A DNA stretch of 14,363 nt from Candidatus Falkowiibacteriota bacterium (GTDB lineage Bacteria; Patescibacteriota; Patescibacteriia; UBA2591; JABMQE01). The translations under genes were made by a program, and so were the position numbers. Positions 1 to 6,580 of the stretch are shown in pieces (the first letter of the stretch is position 1; the number at the start of each line of letters is the position of its first letter). The notes under the pieces are model-generated. The model saw nothing but the letters and a program-made list of their open reading frames with translations, made no database searches and had not been told where the DNA came from. The DNA lies in NCBI GenBank assembly GCA_013203415.1, contig JABMQE010000031.1, positions 1-14,363 on the forward strand. The letters run 5' to 3'.

Positions 1-266
1 ATTCTATAACCAATATGCAAATCTTTTACCCATTCTTCGGATTGATAGGCAGGATCAAGTTTATGAGCCGGTAGGTTTAAATCAACTATTTTTACTCCTT
101 TCATTGCTGAGCCTCTCGATGAATAGACAGTAATATTGTGCCCCTTTTTAGTCATACTTCTAACAATTTCAGACATTATTTCCGCATTAGCTGCAACAAT
201 ATTTTTTGGTGGCGGAAAAATAGTTCGGTTTGAGCAGTAATAAGCAATTTTTAATTTTTTTTTCAT
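1..266 (-). CDS. Glycosyltransferase, GT4-like, N-terminal part only
   Basis: This is the first 88 or so codons of a bottom-strand gene that runs off the left edge of the window. It opens MKKKLKIAYYCSN, and further on has a stretch reading AEIMSEIVRSMTKKGHNITVY. A basic start, a hydrophobic strand and a helix ending in a KGH-type turn form the first Rossmann unit of GT-B glycosyltransferases of the GT4 kind. The ATG (264-266) overlaps the TGA of the upstream glycosyltransferase as ATGA, so the two are probably co-transcribed and translationally coupled. No separate Shine-Dalgarno is visible. The likely role is sugar transfer in the cytoplasm for a surface polysaccharide or glycolipid. The acceptor-independent catalytic C-terminal half is outside the window, so the family call rests on the N-terminus and on the neighbour. 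Confidence 0.7.
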   Translation of the reverse strand, partial: MKKKLKIAYYCSNRTIFPPPKNIVAANAEIMSEIVRSMTKKGHNITVYSSRGSAMKGVKIVDLNLPAHKLDPAYQSEEWVKDLHIGYR

Positions 267-1576
267 AATAATTCTTGATATAAATTAGCTATTTCAGAAG
301 AGATGTTTCTCCAGCCATAATTTTCTTTTACCATTTCTTCGCTATTTTTAACCAATTTATTCTTTAATTTGTTGTTTGTAAGAAGTTTTATAATTTTATT
401 TGCAAGAATTTTATTATTTCCAGGGGGGAAAATAAGCCCTGTTTTTCTGTCTTGCACTACGTAAGATAGACCGCCTACATCTGAAACAATAACAGGCGCT
501 CCGCAGCGCATTGCTTCCAACGAAGTCATACCAAACGACTCATAATAAGAAGGAATTACACACACATCACTAGACGAATAATAATAGCGAAGCTTTTTTG
601 GGTCTCTCCTGCCTAAAAATAGAATCTTATCTTCTATTTTTAATTCTTTGGCTATACTGCTTAACCGGCGCACTTCTTGTTTATCAGAGATATTGCTTCT
701 TTTGCCGATTTTGCCTCCGACAATAACTATTTTTAGATTTTCCGCAAATCCGGGCAATTTCCTTAAAACTAAGGGTAAGGCATGGATAATTGTTTCAATT
801 CCTTTGAACCGCTCTATTCGTCCGATATAGAGAATAATTTTATCTTTTGCAGAAAATTTAATATAATCTCTGGCATTCCCAAAATTTATTTTTCTAAAAC
901 GTTTTAAATTAACACCGCAAGGAATAATTTTTATTTTATTTTCTAAATCAAAATCATAATATTGTAAAATATCTTTTACTCCCGGAGGGTTGGTGGCAAT
1001 TATTCTATCAGTTGTTTGCATAATTTCTTTTTCGACCCGAATGCGTTTTTGGAATTCTTCAGTATCAATATTTTCCTTACCAAATTTCTCAGTTGTATAA
1101 TAGCGGACATAACCCAATGAATGGAATGTCTCTACCATAGGTATATGAAGAACTCTTTTAATTTGAGAAGCAACCCAACCGCCCAAAAAATAATTCCCGT
1201 GAACTATATTATAACGCCGTTTGTTTTCTCCCGTAAAAGAAAGAAAATTGCCAAGAAACTCTGGCAAAAATTCAAGCACTTTCTCTTTTGGTATAAAATA
1301 ACGCGGACCTGCTTTTAGATAGATAACATTTACATTTTTTCCATAAGTCTTTACCATTTTTTTTCTTCTTCTAGTTAATCTGGTAAAAATATTAACTGAC
1401 CAGCCCATTTGCCCTAACCGTTTGCTTAATTCTGAAACATAAACATTTTGTCCTCCTGCTTCATTCCCGCCTAATTTAGCTAAGGGGTCTGAATGGACGC
1501 TAATCATTGCTATACTTTTTTGATGATTATTTTTTTTATTATTCATAATTTTTTTTAAAACACCTTTAACGAACAT
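263..1576 (-). CDS. GT4 family glycosyltransferase (sucrose synthase/MshA-like)
   Basis: A complete 437-residue GT-B enzyme that should transfer a sugar from a nucleotide donor in the cytoplasm. The N-terminal domain has HSDPLAKLGG then NEAGGQNVYV (residues 28-47), the glycine-rich loop seen in MshA and sucrose-phosphate synthase relatives. The C-terminal domain has GRIERFKG (252-259), supplying the Arg and Lys that usually bind donor phosphates. It also has the E-x7-E motif, E346 to E354, in YYESFGMTSLE, followed by GAPVIVSDVGG. Length is normal for GT4. The start is uncertain: M1 has no Shine-Dalgarno, and M11 (ATG at 1544-1546) lies just before the basic stretch that precedes the domain. 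A promoter lies at 1646-1675. The gene overlaps the next glycosyltransferase by 4 nt, suggesting a surface-glycan cluster continuing leftwards. Substrate cannot be read from the sequence. Confidence 0.9.
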   Translation of the reverse strand: MFVKGVLKKIMNNKKNNHQKSIAMISVHSDPLAKLGGNEAGGQNVYVSELSKRLGQMGWSVNIFTRLTRRRKKMVKTYGKNVNVIYLKAGPRYFIPKEKVLEFLPEFLGNFLSFTGENKRRYNIVHGNYFLGGWVASQIKRVLHIPMVETFHSLGYVRYYTTEKFGKENIDTEEFQKRIRVEKEIMQTTDRIIATNPPGVKDILQYYDFDLENKIKIIPCGVNLKRFRKINFGNARDYIKFSAKDKIILYIGRIERFKGIETIIHALPLVLRKLPGFAENLKIVIVGGKIGKRSNISDKQEVRRLSSIAKELKIEDKILFLGRRDPKKLRYYYSSSDVCVIPSYYESFGMTSLEAMRCGAPVIVSDVGGLSYVVQDRKTGLIFPPGNNKILANKIIKLLTNNKLKNKLVKNSEEMVKENYGWRNISSEIANLYQELL

Positions 1577-1645
1577 TTTTTTACTTGAATTTTGTTAATC
1601 TTAAAAAAAAGCATTTGGAGCTACTAAAAAATCTTGATTTTACCC

Positions 1646-1675
1646 AGTATACTTTATTTTACCAGATTTTATCAA
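1646..1675 (-). promoter_or_regulatory. Sigma70-type promoter for the glycosyltransferase genes
   Basis: On the bottom strand, TTGATA (1670-1675) is separated by 18 bp from TATACT (1646-1651). This predicts a start near 1640 and a leader of about 60 nt to the ATG at 1576. A 7-bp dyad, TCTTGAT/ATCAAGA, flanks the promoter, and GGTAAAAT-like direct repeats lie within it. These could be an operator, but nothing identifies the regulator. Confidence 0.55.
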
Positions 1676-1938
1676 GACAATTCAGAAATTTCATATAGCG
1701 AACAATTTAGAAATTTCATACCTAGATAAATTTTAATTAACTGAAACAATTTGTTCAACCTTTTTCTTTTAAAAAAAGTTGTAATTCCATATTTTTAAAT
1801 TAATAATATTGTTTCCTTTATAGCATCTACAATAATTTTTTTATCATTTTAATTAACCAGATCAGCAATGAATATCACACTAGCAACACTTACTGGAATT
1901 ACCTCTTGAATAGCAATCGCCATACTTTTGTGTTCCAA

Positions 1939-2015
1939 TCGTGAGCAATACTAGACTCGAACTATCAACATTCACATTATTAGAGACGCGCTCTAACCAA
2001 CTGAGCTAGCCGCCC
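1939..2015 (-). pseudogene. Decayed tRNA-Ile-like gene
   Basis: This 77-nt stretch lines up position by position with the intact tRNA-Ile at 2028-2104, and by hand about two thirds of positions match. The 5' half keeps the D arm (GCTC/GAGC, loop AGTTGGTTA) and the CGTCT side of the anticodon stem. The other anticodon-stem side is TGTGA, which does not pair. The anticodon slot reads AAT instead of GAT. The T loop is TTCGAGT but its stem has a mismatch, the acceptor stem is mostly wobble with a mismatch, and the 3' end is ACGA rather than ACCA. It looks like a tandem copy that has lost function. Divergence from another tRNA is the alternative. Confidence 0.7.
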
Positions 2016-2027
2016 TTAATCTGTTCA

Positions 2028-2104
2028 TGGTGGGCACGGGGGGATTCGAACCTCCGACCTCGTCTTTATCAGAGACGCGCTCTAACCAGCTGAGCTATAT
2101 GCCC
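2028..2104 (-). tRNA. tRNA-Ile (GAT anticodon)
   Basis: A 77-nt cloverleaf with encoded CCA. The acceptor stem begins GGGCATA, the D arm is GCTC/GAGC with loop AGCTGGTTA, and the anticodon arm is CGTCT, CTGATAA, AGACG, placing GAT at 34-36. The variable loop is AGGTC, the T loop is TTCGAAT, and the 3' end is ACCA. It decodes AUC and AUU. Two pairs are imperfect: A7 faces C66, and A51 faces C63, both within a run of C on the 3' side. A promoter on the same strand lies at 2260-2288, giving a leader of roughly 150 nt that contains hairpins and an 8-bp tandem repeat. The decayed copy lies immediately downstream. Confidence 0.93.
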
Positions 2105-2111
2105 AAAAGGT

Positions 2112-2157
2112 GGCGGGGCAAGCTGTCGCCTCTCAGGCGACCCGCCGTAGAGGCGGG
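2112..2157. repeat. Tandem GC-rich hairpins with complementary loops
   Basis: Two adjacent stem-loops: GTCGCC-TCTCA-GGCGAC (2125-2141) and CCGCC-GTAGA-GGCGG (2142-2156). GCCTCT (2128-2133) in the first is the reverse complement of AGAGGC (2149-2154) in the second. The upstream GGCGGG (2112-2117) can also pair with CCCGCC (2141-2146). The element has the same design as those at 6475-6505 and 12901-12980. It lies in the predicted leader of the tRNA-Ile transcript. Confidence 0.75.
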
Positions 2158-2170
2158 AGCTAATCGTCCT

Positions 2171-2200
2171 AACAATGTAACAATGCAACAATGTAACAAT
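2171..2200. repeat. 8-bp tandem repeat, AACAATGT type
   Basis: The unit AACAATGY is repeated 3.75 times without gaps, with T or C at the last position. It is an intergenic microsatellite-like array between the tRNA and its putative promoter. No function is evident. Confidence 0.85.
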
Positions 2201-2259
2201 TAATAAATATATAAAGCGGAAAACACTTATTATAAGCCAAAATAACTACATTTAACCCC

Positions 2260-2288
2260 ATTATAGCATACTTAAAACAATTTGCCAA
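2260..2288 (-). promoter_or_regulatory. Promoter toward tRNA-Ile
   Basis: On the bottom strand, TTGGCA (2283-2288) is followed after exactly 17 bp by TATAAT (2260-2265), preceded by the TG of an extended -10 (TGCTATAAT). The predicted start is near 2253. The -35 overlaps the -35 of the opposing promoter at 2282-2310. A second TATAAT at 2229-2234 lacks a convincing -35. Confidence 0.7.
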
Positions 2289-2310
2289 ATCTCTTTCTAT
2301 AGGATATAAT
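2282..2310 (+). promoter_or_regulatory. Promoter for the LCP protein gene
   Basis: TTGCCA (2282-2287), a 17-bp spacer and a consensus TATAAT (2305-2310) match a sigma70-type promoter. The predicted start is near 2317, giving a leader of about 50 nt before the ATG at 2368. The leader shows no Shine-Dalgarno. Its -35 shares five bases with the -35 of the bottom-strand promoter. Confidence 0.7.
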
Positions 2311-2367
2311 AATATTCAGTTAACACCCTTACCTAGTTAAACGAAATAACTTTTCTTCCAAACTTAT

Positions 2368-3990
2368 ATGAATAAATTAAACGACATTAATCTTCTTAAT
2401 AACATCAATCAAGGACCCAAATTTAAAAAACGCGAAATCTATTCCTCCAAAAACACCAGCCAAAATAAACAACCGCAACTAGAAAGAAAACCAAAAAAAC
2501 CTTGGAAAATTATTATCTCGTCTATTGTTATATTTATAATCATTCTTGTTGCTCTTTCCACAAACATAATTTTTTCCTCGGATTCACTTCTGGATGATCT
2601 AACCGATATTAAGCCGCAAGAAAAAAAAACCGGCTTTTGGGGAAAAGTTAAACAGCTAGTCGGTGTGGAGCCAAAACTCCTTGATGGCGAAGCCGAAGAC
2701 CGAATCAACATTCTTCTCCTTGGCCAAGGCGGCGCTGGCCACGAAGGGCCATACCTAACCGACACCATCATCCTTGCCTCTCTAAAACCATCGACCAACC
2801 AAGTCGCCACCATCTCTATCCCCCGCGACCTATATGTTCCTGTTACCGAAAACGGTTGGCGCCGGATAAATTATGCTAACTCTTTTGGCGAAGTTGAGCT
2901 GAATGGCCGCGGCGGTGAAATCACCAGCCAGACAGTAAGCGAGGTTTTTAATCTGCCTATCCATTATTACGCCCGAATAGATTTCCAAGGATTCAAAGAA
3001 GTAATCGACGACCTTGGCGGCGTTAATGTTTATATCGAACGCAATTTTTCCGATTCTTCCTATCCGACCTCCGATTTTGGCACCACCACCATTTCTTTTG
3101 ATGCGGGCTGGCAAAAGATGGATGGCGAAACTGCCCTCCAATTTGCCCGCTCCCGCCATGGTAATAATAATGAAGGTTCCGACTTTGCCCGCGCCAAACG
3201 CCAGCAAAAAATTATGATTGCCATAAAAAACAAGGCCTTTTCTTTTGGCTCCCTTTTCCGTCCCGACAAATTTATAAAAGCTGCCAAAGATTTTAACAAA
3301 CACTTCGAAACCAGCTTAAAAACCTGGGAAATCCTGCGCCTGTCCCAATTTGCTAAAAAAATCGATTTAGAAAAAATAATCTCGCGCGTCCTCGATGATT
3401 CCCCAGCCGGCCCCCTCGTCCCCTCCATCACCGAAGACGGCGCCTATGTCCTAAAAACCAAAACCAAAAATTTTTCCGAACTAGCCAGTATCGCCGAAAA
3501 CATCTTTCTAAGCCCTAATGAAGCCCAAATCAAAAAAGCTAATGAATATAAAGCCGAAAAAAACAATCTTCTTAAAAAAATAAAACAAGAAGGGGGCCAC
3601 GCTAACATCATCGTCCAAAACGGCACTCTTCGCTCTGGCTTAGCCAAAAAAGCTGCCGATTACCTTGCTAGCTTAGAATTCAAAGTATTAGAATTCGGCA
3701 ATGCCCAAACCCAAGATATAGAAAAAACAATAATCTACGATTTTACTGACGGAAAAAAAGAAGCTAATCAAGAACTTCTCGAAAAAGAATTAGCAGCCAA
3801 AACTAAAAAAGCCGACCTCTCTGATTACCCCGGCCTAAACTCAAAAATCAAATTTCTAATCATTTTAGGAAATAATTACACCGAACCAATCATCCCGCAA
3901 AATAATTTGCCTGTAGATTCGCAGCAAAACGAGGTAAAGGCCGAAACCACAGGCCCCCAAATGCCAACGTCAACCGATGAAACAGAATAA
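2368..3990 (+). CDS. LytR-CpsA-Psr (LCP) family cell-wall polymer ligase
   Basis: A 540-residue protein with a basic cytoplasmic tail (1-45), one membrane helix (about 46-69) and an extracytoplasmic remainder. The LCP domain spans about 111-290: DRINILLLGQGG, then TDTIILASL with D132, the IPRDLYVP motif with R153 and D154, RINYANSFG, and the RSRH and SDFARAKRQQ segments near 261-280. These Asp and Arg residues bind the pyrophosphate of lipid-linked glycan in known LCP enzymes. A LytR_C domain follows at about 412-502 (ANIIVQNGT, then GLAKKAADYL). The tail (505-540) is low-complexity and polar. LCP enzymes move glycopolymers from an undecaprenyl carrier onto the cell wall or surface proteins, which fits the glycosyltransferase genes across the divergent promoter region. 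Codons are C-ending and C-rich like the other top-strand genes here. Confidence 0.93.
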   Translation: MNKLNDINLLNNINQGPKFKKREIYSSKNTSQNKQPQLERKPKKPWKIIISSIVIFIIILVALSTNIIFSSDSLLDDLTDIKPQEKKTGFWGKVKQLVGVEPKLLDGEAEDRINILLLGQGGAGHEGPYLTDTIILASLKPSTNQVATISIPRDLYVPVTENGWRRINYANSFGEVELNGRGGEITSQTVSEVFNLPIHYYARIDFQGFKEVIDDLGGVNVYIERNFSDSSYPTSDFGTTTISFDAGWQKMDGETALQFARSRHGNNNEGSDFARAKRQQKIMIAIKNKAFSFGSLFRPDKFIKAAKDFNKHFETSLKTWEILRLSQFAKKIDLEKIISRVLDDSPAGPLVPSITEDGAYVLKTKTKNFSELASIAENIFLSPNEAQIKKANEYKAEKNNLLKKIKQEGGHANIIVQNGTLRSGLAKKAADYLASLEFKVLEFGNAQTQDIEKTIIYDFTDGKKEANQELLEKELAAKTKKADLSDYPGLNSKIKFLIILGNNYTEPIIPQNNLPVDSQQNEVKAETTGPQMPTSTDETE

Positions 3991-4070
3991 AAAAACCTCC
4001 CACACTTTAAATAAATAGAGGGCCCCCATTTAAAAATAAAATCAAACACCAATGTCAACAACAAAAACCC

Positions 4071-4111
4071 GAAAGAAAAAGGACCACTCAAGTCGCACAC
4101 TCGAGTAGTCC
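4071..4111 (-). terminator. Intrinsic terminator of the 4150-4410 unit
   Basis: On the bottom strand, GGACTACTC and GAGTGGTCC form a 9-bp stem with one G-U pair across a 13-nt loop, followed directly by TTTTTCTTT. Read on the top strand the stem has a C-A mismatch and no T tract follows, so it serves the bottom strand. Confidence 0.8.
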
Positions 4112-4149
4112 TCAAAGAACGTCTGATGCCACCGAAACTCCTACACAAA

Positions 4150-4410
4150 TCAGAAAGAGTCTAGCCACGCTTGCACCCTTTCCCTACGCTCTCTCAGCTG
4201 TTGCGGAGTAACGAGCTTCATTAATCTTGAGGGTCGGTAATCTCCAGTAGATGCTCCAACAACAGGTCTGCTTGGGAGTTCCTCCCTCAATTGTCGCAAC
4301 CTTTCTTCATCCAGTTCCCTCACAGGAATACCCGTCAAACAACTAAGCCTATCCTGAAAAAAAGTCAGTAGTCTCACTCTATTCTCACCTCCCCATTGGA
4401 AAACTTTCAA
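4150..4410 (-). CDS. Orphan small basic protein, unknown function
   Basis: An ORF of up to 86 residues that I do not recognise. It is rich in Arg, Glu and Leu (RELDEERLRQLREEL, and LRERRERVQAWLDSF at the end) and is predicted mostly helical, with no signal peptide or membrane segment. It ends in a TGA and has its own promoter (4437-4465) and terminator (4071-4111), which strongly supports transcription. The start is uncertain. The longest reading uses TTG at 4410, but the AGGAGG at 4425-4430 is 14 nt away and lies near the predicted transcript start. GTG at 4375-4377 has GGGGAGG 10 nt upstream and is the better-supported start, giving 75 residues. It opposes the flanking top-strand genes and is less AT-rich than they are. 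A regulatory or nucleic-acid-binding role is possible but unsupported. Confidence 0.6.
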   Translation of the reverse strand: MKVFQWGGENRVRLLTFFQDRLSCLTGIPVRELDEERLRQLREELPSRPVVGASTGDYRPSRLMKLVTPQQLRERRERVQAWLDSF

Positions 4411-4436
4411 CAGATAAATTACTTCCTCCTAACATA

Positions 4437-4465
4437 ATCATAATCCTTTAAATAAAAAATGTCTA
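4437..4465 (-). promoter_or_regulatory. Promoter for the 4150-4410 small gene
   Basis: On the bottom strand, TAGACA (4460-4465) and TATGAT (4437-4442) are each one base off consensus with exactly 17 bp between them. The predicted start is near 4430, immediately ahead of or at the AGGAGG motif. The promoter lies in the upstream region of der, facing away from it. Confidence 0.65.
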
Positions 4466-4501
4466 CAGTAGATGCCAAATGAATATATGTCTAATGAGAA
4501 T

Positions 4502-5869
4502 ATGAACAAAGTAGCAATCATCGGCCGCACCAACGTCGGCAAATCAACTCTATTTAATCGCCTAATCGGACGAAAGAAAGCTATTGTCTCTCCCCGTGCC
4601 GGCACTACCAGAGATAGAAATTTTGGTAGTGTTTCTTGGAATGGAAAAACTTTTACCCTTATAGATACCGGCGGCTTAGAAGACCCAGACGAAAAAAAAT
4701 ACTCGAGTAAACAAGAAATGCGTCGCCTCTTAGAAATTGAAAAAAATATAAAAAAACAAGCCCTTGTTGCTCTAAAACAAGCCGACTTAGTCATCTTTAT
4801 CCTAGACATAAAGGACGGCATTATGCCCCAAGACCAGCAGGTCGCTAACCTCCTCCGAAAATCAAAAAAACCAGTCGTCCTTGCAATAAACAAAGCCACC
4901 TCCAAAGCCGCCCGTGATCAGGAAAATGCCGAATACTACAAACTTGGACTAGGCGAGCCAACCCTTATCTCTGCCACCACTGGCACAGGCACCGGCGATC
5001 TCCTCGACGCCGTCACCAAAAACCTACCAAAACAAAAAGAAAACAATCTATCAACTATCAACAGTCAACAATTAATAATCTCTATAATTGGTCGTCCTAA
5101 TGTTGGAAAATCCTCTCTCCTTAATCTCTTCGCTGGAGAACAACGCTCTATCGTCAGTTCACAACCCCACACCACCCGCGAAGCCCAGGAAATTATTATA
5201 GAACACAAAGACCAAGCCATAAAACTTATAGATACGGCCGGTGTCCGCCGCAAATCAAAAATCGATAACCACTTGGAAAAAATTGGTGTTAAACAAAGCT
5301 TGGAAACCCTAAAGGACTCAAACCTTATCCTTTTTATAGTCGACTCCAGCGAGCCCCTAGCCAAACAAGACCAATCCTTAGCCCGCCTTATAAAAGAATC
5401 AAACAAACCAACAATCATCCTTGCCAACAAATGGGATTTAGTTAAAGGTATAGAAATGTTCGAATATGAAACCAACTTTAAAAAATATTTCCCGCACCTC
5501 TCTTATGCCCCCTTTATATTCATAAGTTGTAAAAACAAAAGGAACATCGATAAAATCCTAGACACTGCCATAAAACTATCCGAAGAATCATCAATCGAAA
5601 TCACAAAAAACGCCCTAAGCAAATTCCTAACCCGCATTATGGGCAACCTAAAAAAATTCCAAGGCAAATCCAAAACCGTCCCCCGCCTTCTAGACCTAAA
5701 ACAAATAAGCATCAATCCTCCTGCCTTCGAAATAATAATGAAAGATTCCAAACACAAGCGGCCCCACCCCTCAACCATTAAATACGTCGAAAATCAAATC
5801 CGCCAGAAGTTTAATCTTAAAAATATTCCAGTAAGAATCACTCTCCGAACAATTAAAATTAAACCATAA
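4502..5869 (+). CDS. der: Ribosome-assembly GTPase Der (EngA)
   Basis: Der has two tandem GTPase domains and a KH-like domain and acts in 50S subunit maturation. Numbered from the ATG at 4502 (455 aa), G domain 1 has GRTNVGKST (8-16), TTRD (35-38), DTGG (55-58) and SATTG (157-161). G domain 2 has GRPNVGKSS (197-205), DTAG (244-247) and NKWD (309-312). The KH-like domain covers about 370-455, with the NPPAFE signature near 405. The G4 motif of domain 1 reads NKAT (130-133) rather than NKxD, so the Asp that reads guanine is missing. I start at 4502 because MNKVAIIGR matches the family N-terminus; in-frame ATGs at 4472 and 4487 would add 10 or 5 residues. No strong Shine-Dalgarno is visible. pth follows after 4 nt, implying one operon. 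Confidence 0.95.
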   Translation: MNKVAIIGRTNVGKSTLFNRLIGRKKAIVSPRAGTTRDRNFGSVSWNGKTFTLIDTGGLEDPDEKKYSSKQEMRRLLEIEKNIKKQALVALKQADLVIFILDIKDGIMPQDQQVANLLRKSKKPVVLAINKATSKAARDQENAEYYKLGLGEPTLISATTGTGTGDLLDAVTKNLPKQKENNLSTINSQQLIISIIGRPNVGKSSLLNLFAGEQRSIVSSQPHTTREAQEIIIEHKDQAIKLIDTAGVRRKSKIDNHLEKIGVKQSLETLKDSNLILFIVDSSEPLAKQDQSLARLIKESNKPTIILANKWDLVKGIEMFEYETNFKKYFPHLSYAPFIFISCKNKRNIDKILDTAIKLSEESSIEITKNALSKFLTRIMGNLKKFQGKSKTVPRLLDLKQISINPPAFEIIMKDSKHKRPHPSTIKYVENQIRQKFNLKNIPVRITLRTIKIKP

Positions 5870-5873
5870 ACCT

Positions 5874-6413
5874 ATGTATCTAATCATCGGCCTCGGCAAT
5901 CCTGGCTTAAAATATAATAGTACCCGCCACAACGCTGGCAAGCTTGTTATAAAAAAAATCAGCCCAAAGCTCAAAACCAACAAAAAACTTTCGAGCAAAC
6001 TTACCAAGTCAGATAACGTTATCTATGCCACTCCCCAAACCTATATGAATGAATCTGGCCGCGCTATCCAAGCCCTTGCTTCTTTTTATAAGATAAAACC
6101 AGAAAATATAATTATCATCTGCGACGATATCGATTTACCCCTAGGTAAAATCCGCATCCGCAAAAAAGGAAGTGCTGGTGGCCATAATGGCCTTAAATCA
6201 ATAATCAGCCATCTTAACTCCCAAAATTTCCCAAGAGTTCGCATTGGCATTGGTCCCCAACCAGACAACGTACCAAGCGAAAAATACGTTCTCCAAAAAT
6301 TCAAAAAAGAAGAAAAGCAAACCCTAGAAACCGACATCATCCCCCGCGCCATTGAAGCTATCCAAACAATTCTCACCTCCGGCGCCCAAGAAGCAATGAA
6401 TAAATATAACTAA
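5874..6413 (+). CDS. pth: Peptidyl-tRNA hydrolase
   Basis: This 179-residue enzyme cleaves the ester in peptidyl-tRNA released from stalled ribosomes, recycling tRNA. All key positions can be placed: GLGNPG with N10, the catalytic H19 in TRHNAG, N59 in TYMNESG, D84 in CDDIDLPLGK, and N105 in GGHNGLKSI. The RIGIGPQP segment (123-130) and the C-terminal helix also fit. It is slightly shorter than the usual 185-195 residues because the loop after residue 30 is compact (PKLKTNKKLSSKL). It starts 4 nt after the der stop with no Shine-Dalgarno, so it is probably translated by coupling. The der-pth pairing places two translation-maintenance genes in one transcript. Downstream lies a repeat-rich gap with no clear top-strand terminator. 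Confidence 0.96.
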   Translation: MYLIIGLGNPGLKYNSTRHNAGKLVIKKISPKLKTNKKLSSKLTKSDNVIYATPQTYMNESGRAIQALASFYKIKPENIIIICDDIDLPLGKIRIRKKGSAGGHNGLKSIISHLNSQNFPRVRIGIGPQPDNVPSEKYVLQKFKKEEKQTLETDIIPRAIEAIQTILTSGAQEAMNKYN

Positions 6414-6427
6414 AATTTTCAATCTTC

Positions 6428-6472
6428 AATTTTCAATAATCAAAAAAGTTTGGAAATTGATCATTGAAAATT
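6428..6472. repeat. AT-rich inverted repeat after pth
   Basis: AATTTTCAATAATC (6428-6441) pairs with GATCATTGAAAATT (6459-6472) with one mismatch, leaving a 17-nt loop. It lies 15 nt after the pth stop. No T tract follows, so it is a weak terminator at best, though it could protect a 3' end. Confidence 0.6.
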
Positions 6473-6474
6473 AT

Positions 6475-6505
6475 CAGCCTCACGGCTGACCACCCGTGAG
6501 GGTGG
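6475..6505. repeat. Tandem hairpins with complementary loops
   Basis: CAGCC-TCAC-GGCTG (6475-6488) is followed by CCACCC-GTGA-GGGTGG (6490-6505). Loop TCAC is the exact reverse complement of loop GTGA, and the match extends into the stems: CCTCACGG (6478-6485) against CCGTGAGG (6494-6501). The two hairpins could kiss or swap into one long-range stem. The design matches the elements at 2112-2157 and 12901-12980. Confidence 0.8.
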
Positions 6506-6552
6506 AAACTTAAAAATTAAAAATTTTCTACGACCAACATTGCAAACTCATC

Positions 6553-6580
6553 AAACAAAAAACAACACAAAAGTGCTGTT
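6553..6580 (-). terminator. Intrinsic terminator of the bottom-strand structured RNA
   Basis: On the bottom strand, AACAGCAC-TTTT-GTGTTGTT forms an 8-bp stem with one G-U pair and a tetraloop, followed by a T-rich tract (TTTTGTTT). The top strand has no T tract after the same stem. It closes the RNA at 6557-6725. Confidence 0.8.

Noticed and set aside
2439..2813. A bottom-strand open frame inside the LCP gene
   Set aside because: It is antisense to a well-supported LCP domain, has no recognisable motif, and arises from the C-rich codon use of the real gene.
3876..4148. A bottom-strand ORF overlapping the end of the LCP gene
   Set aside because: It runs through the intrinsic terminator hairpin at 4071-4111 and has no domain signal.
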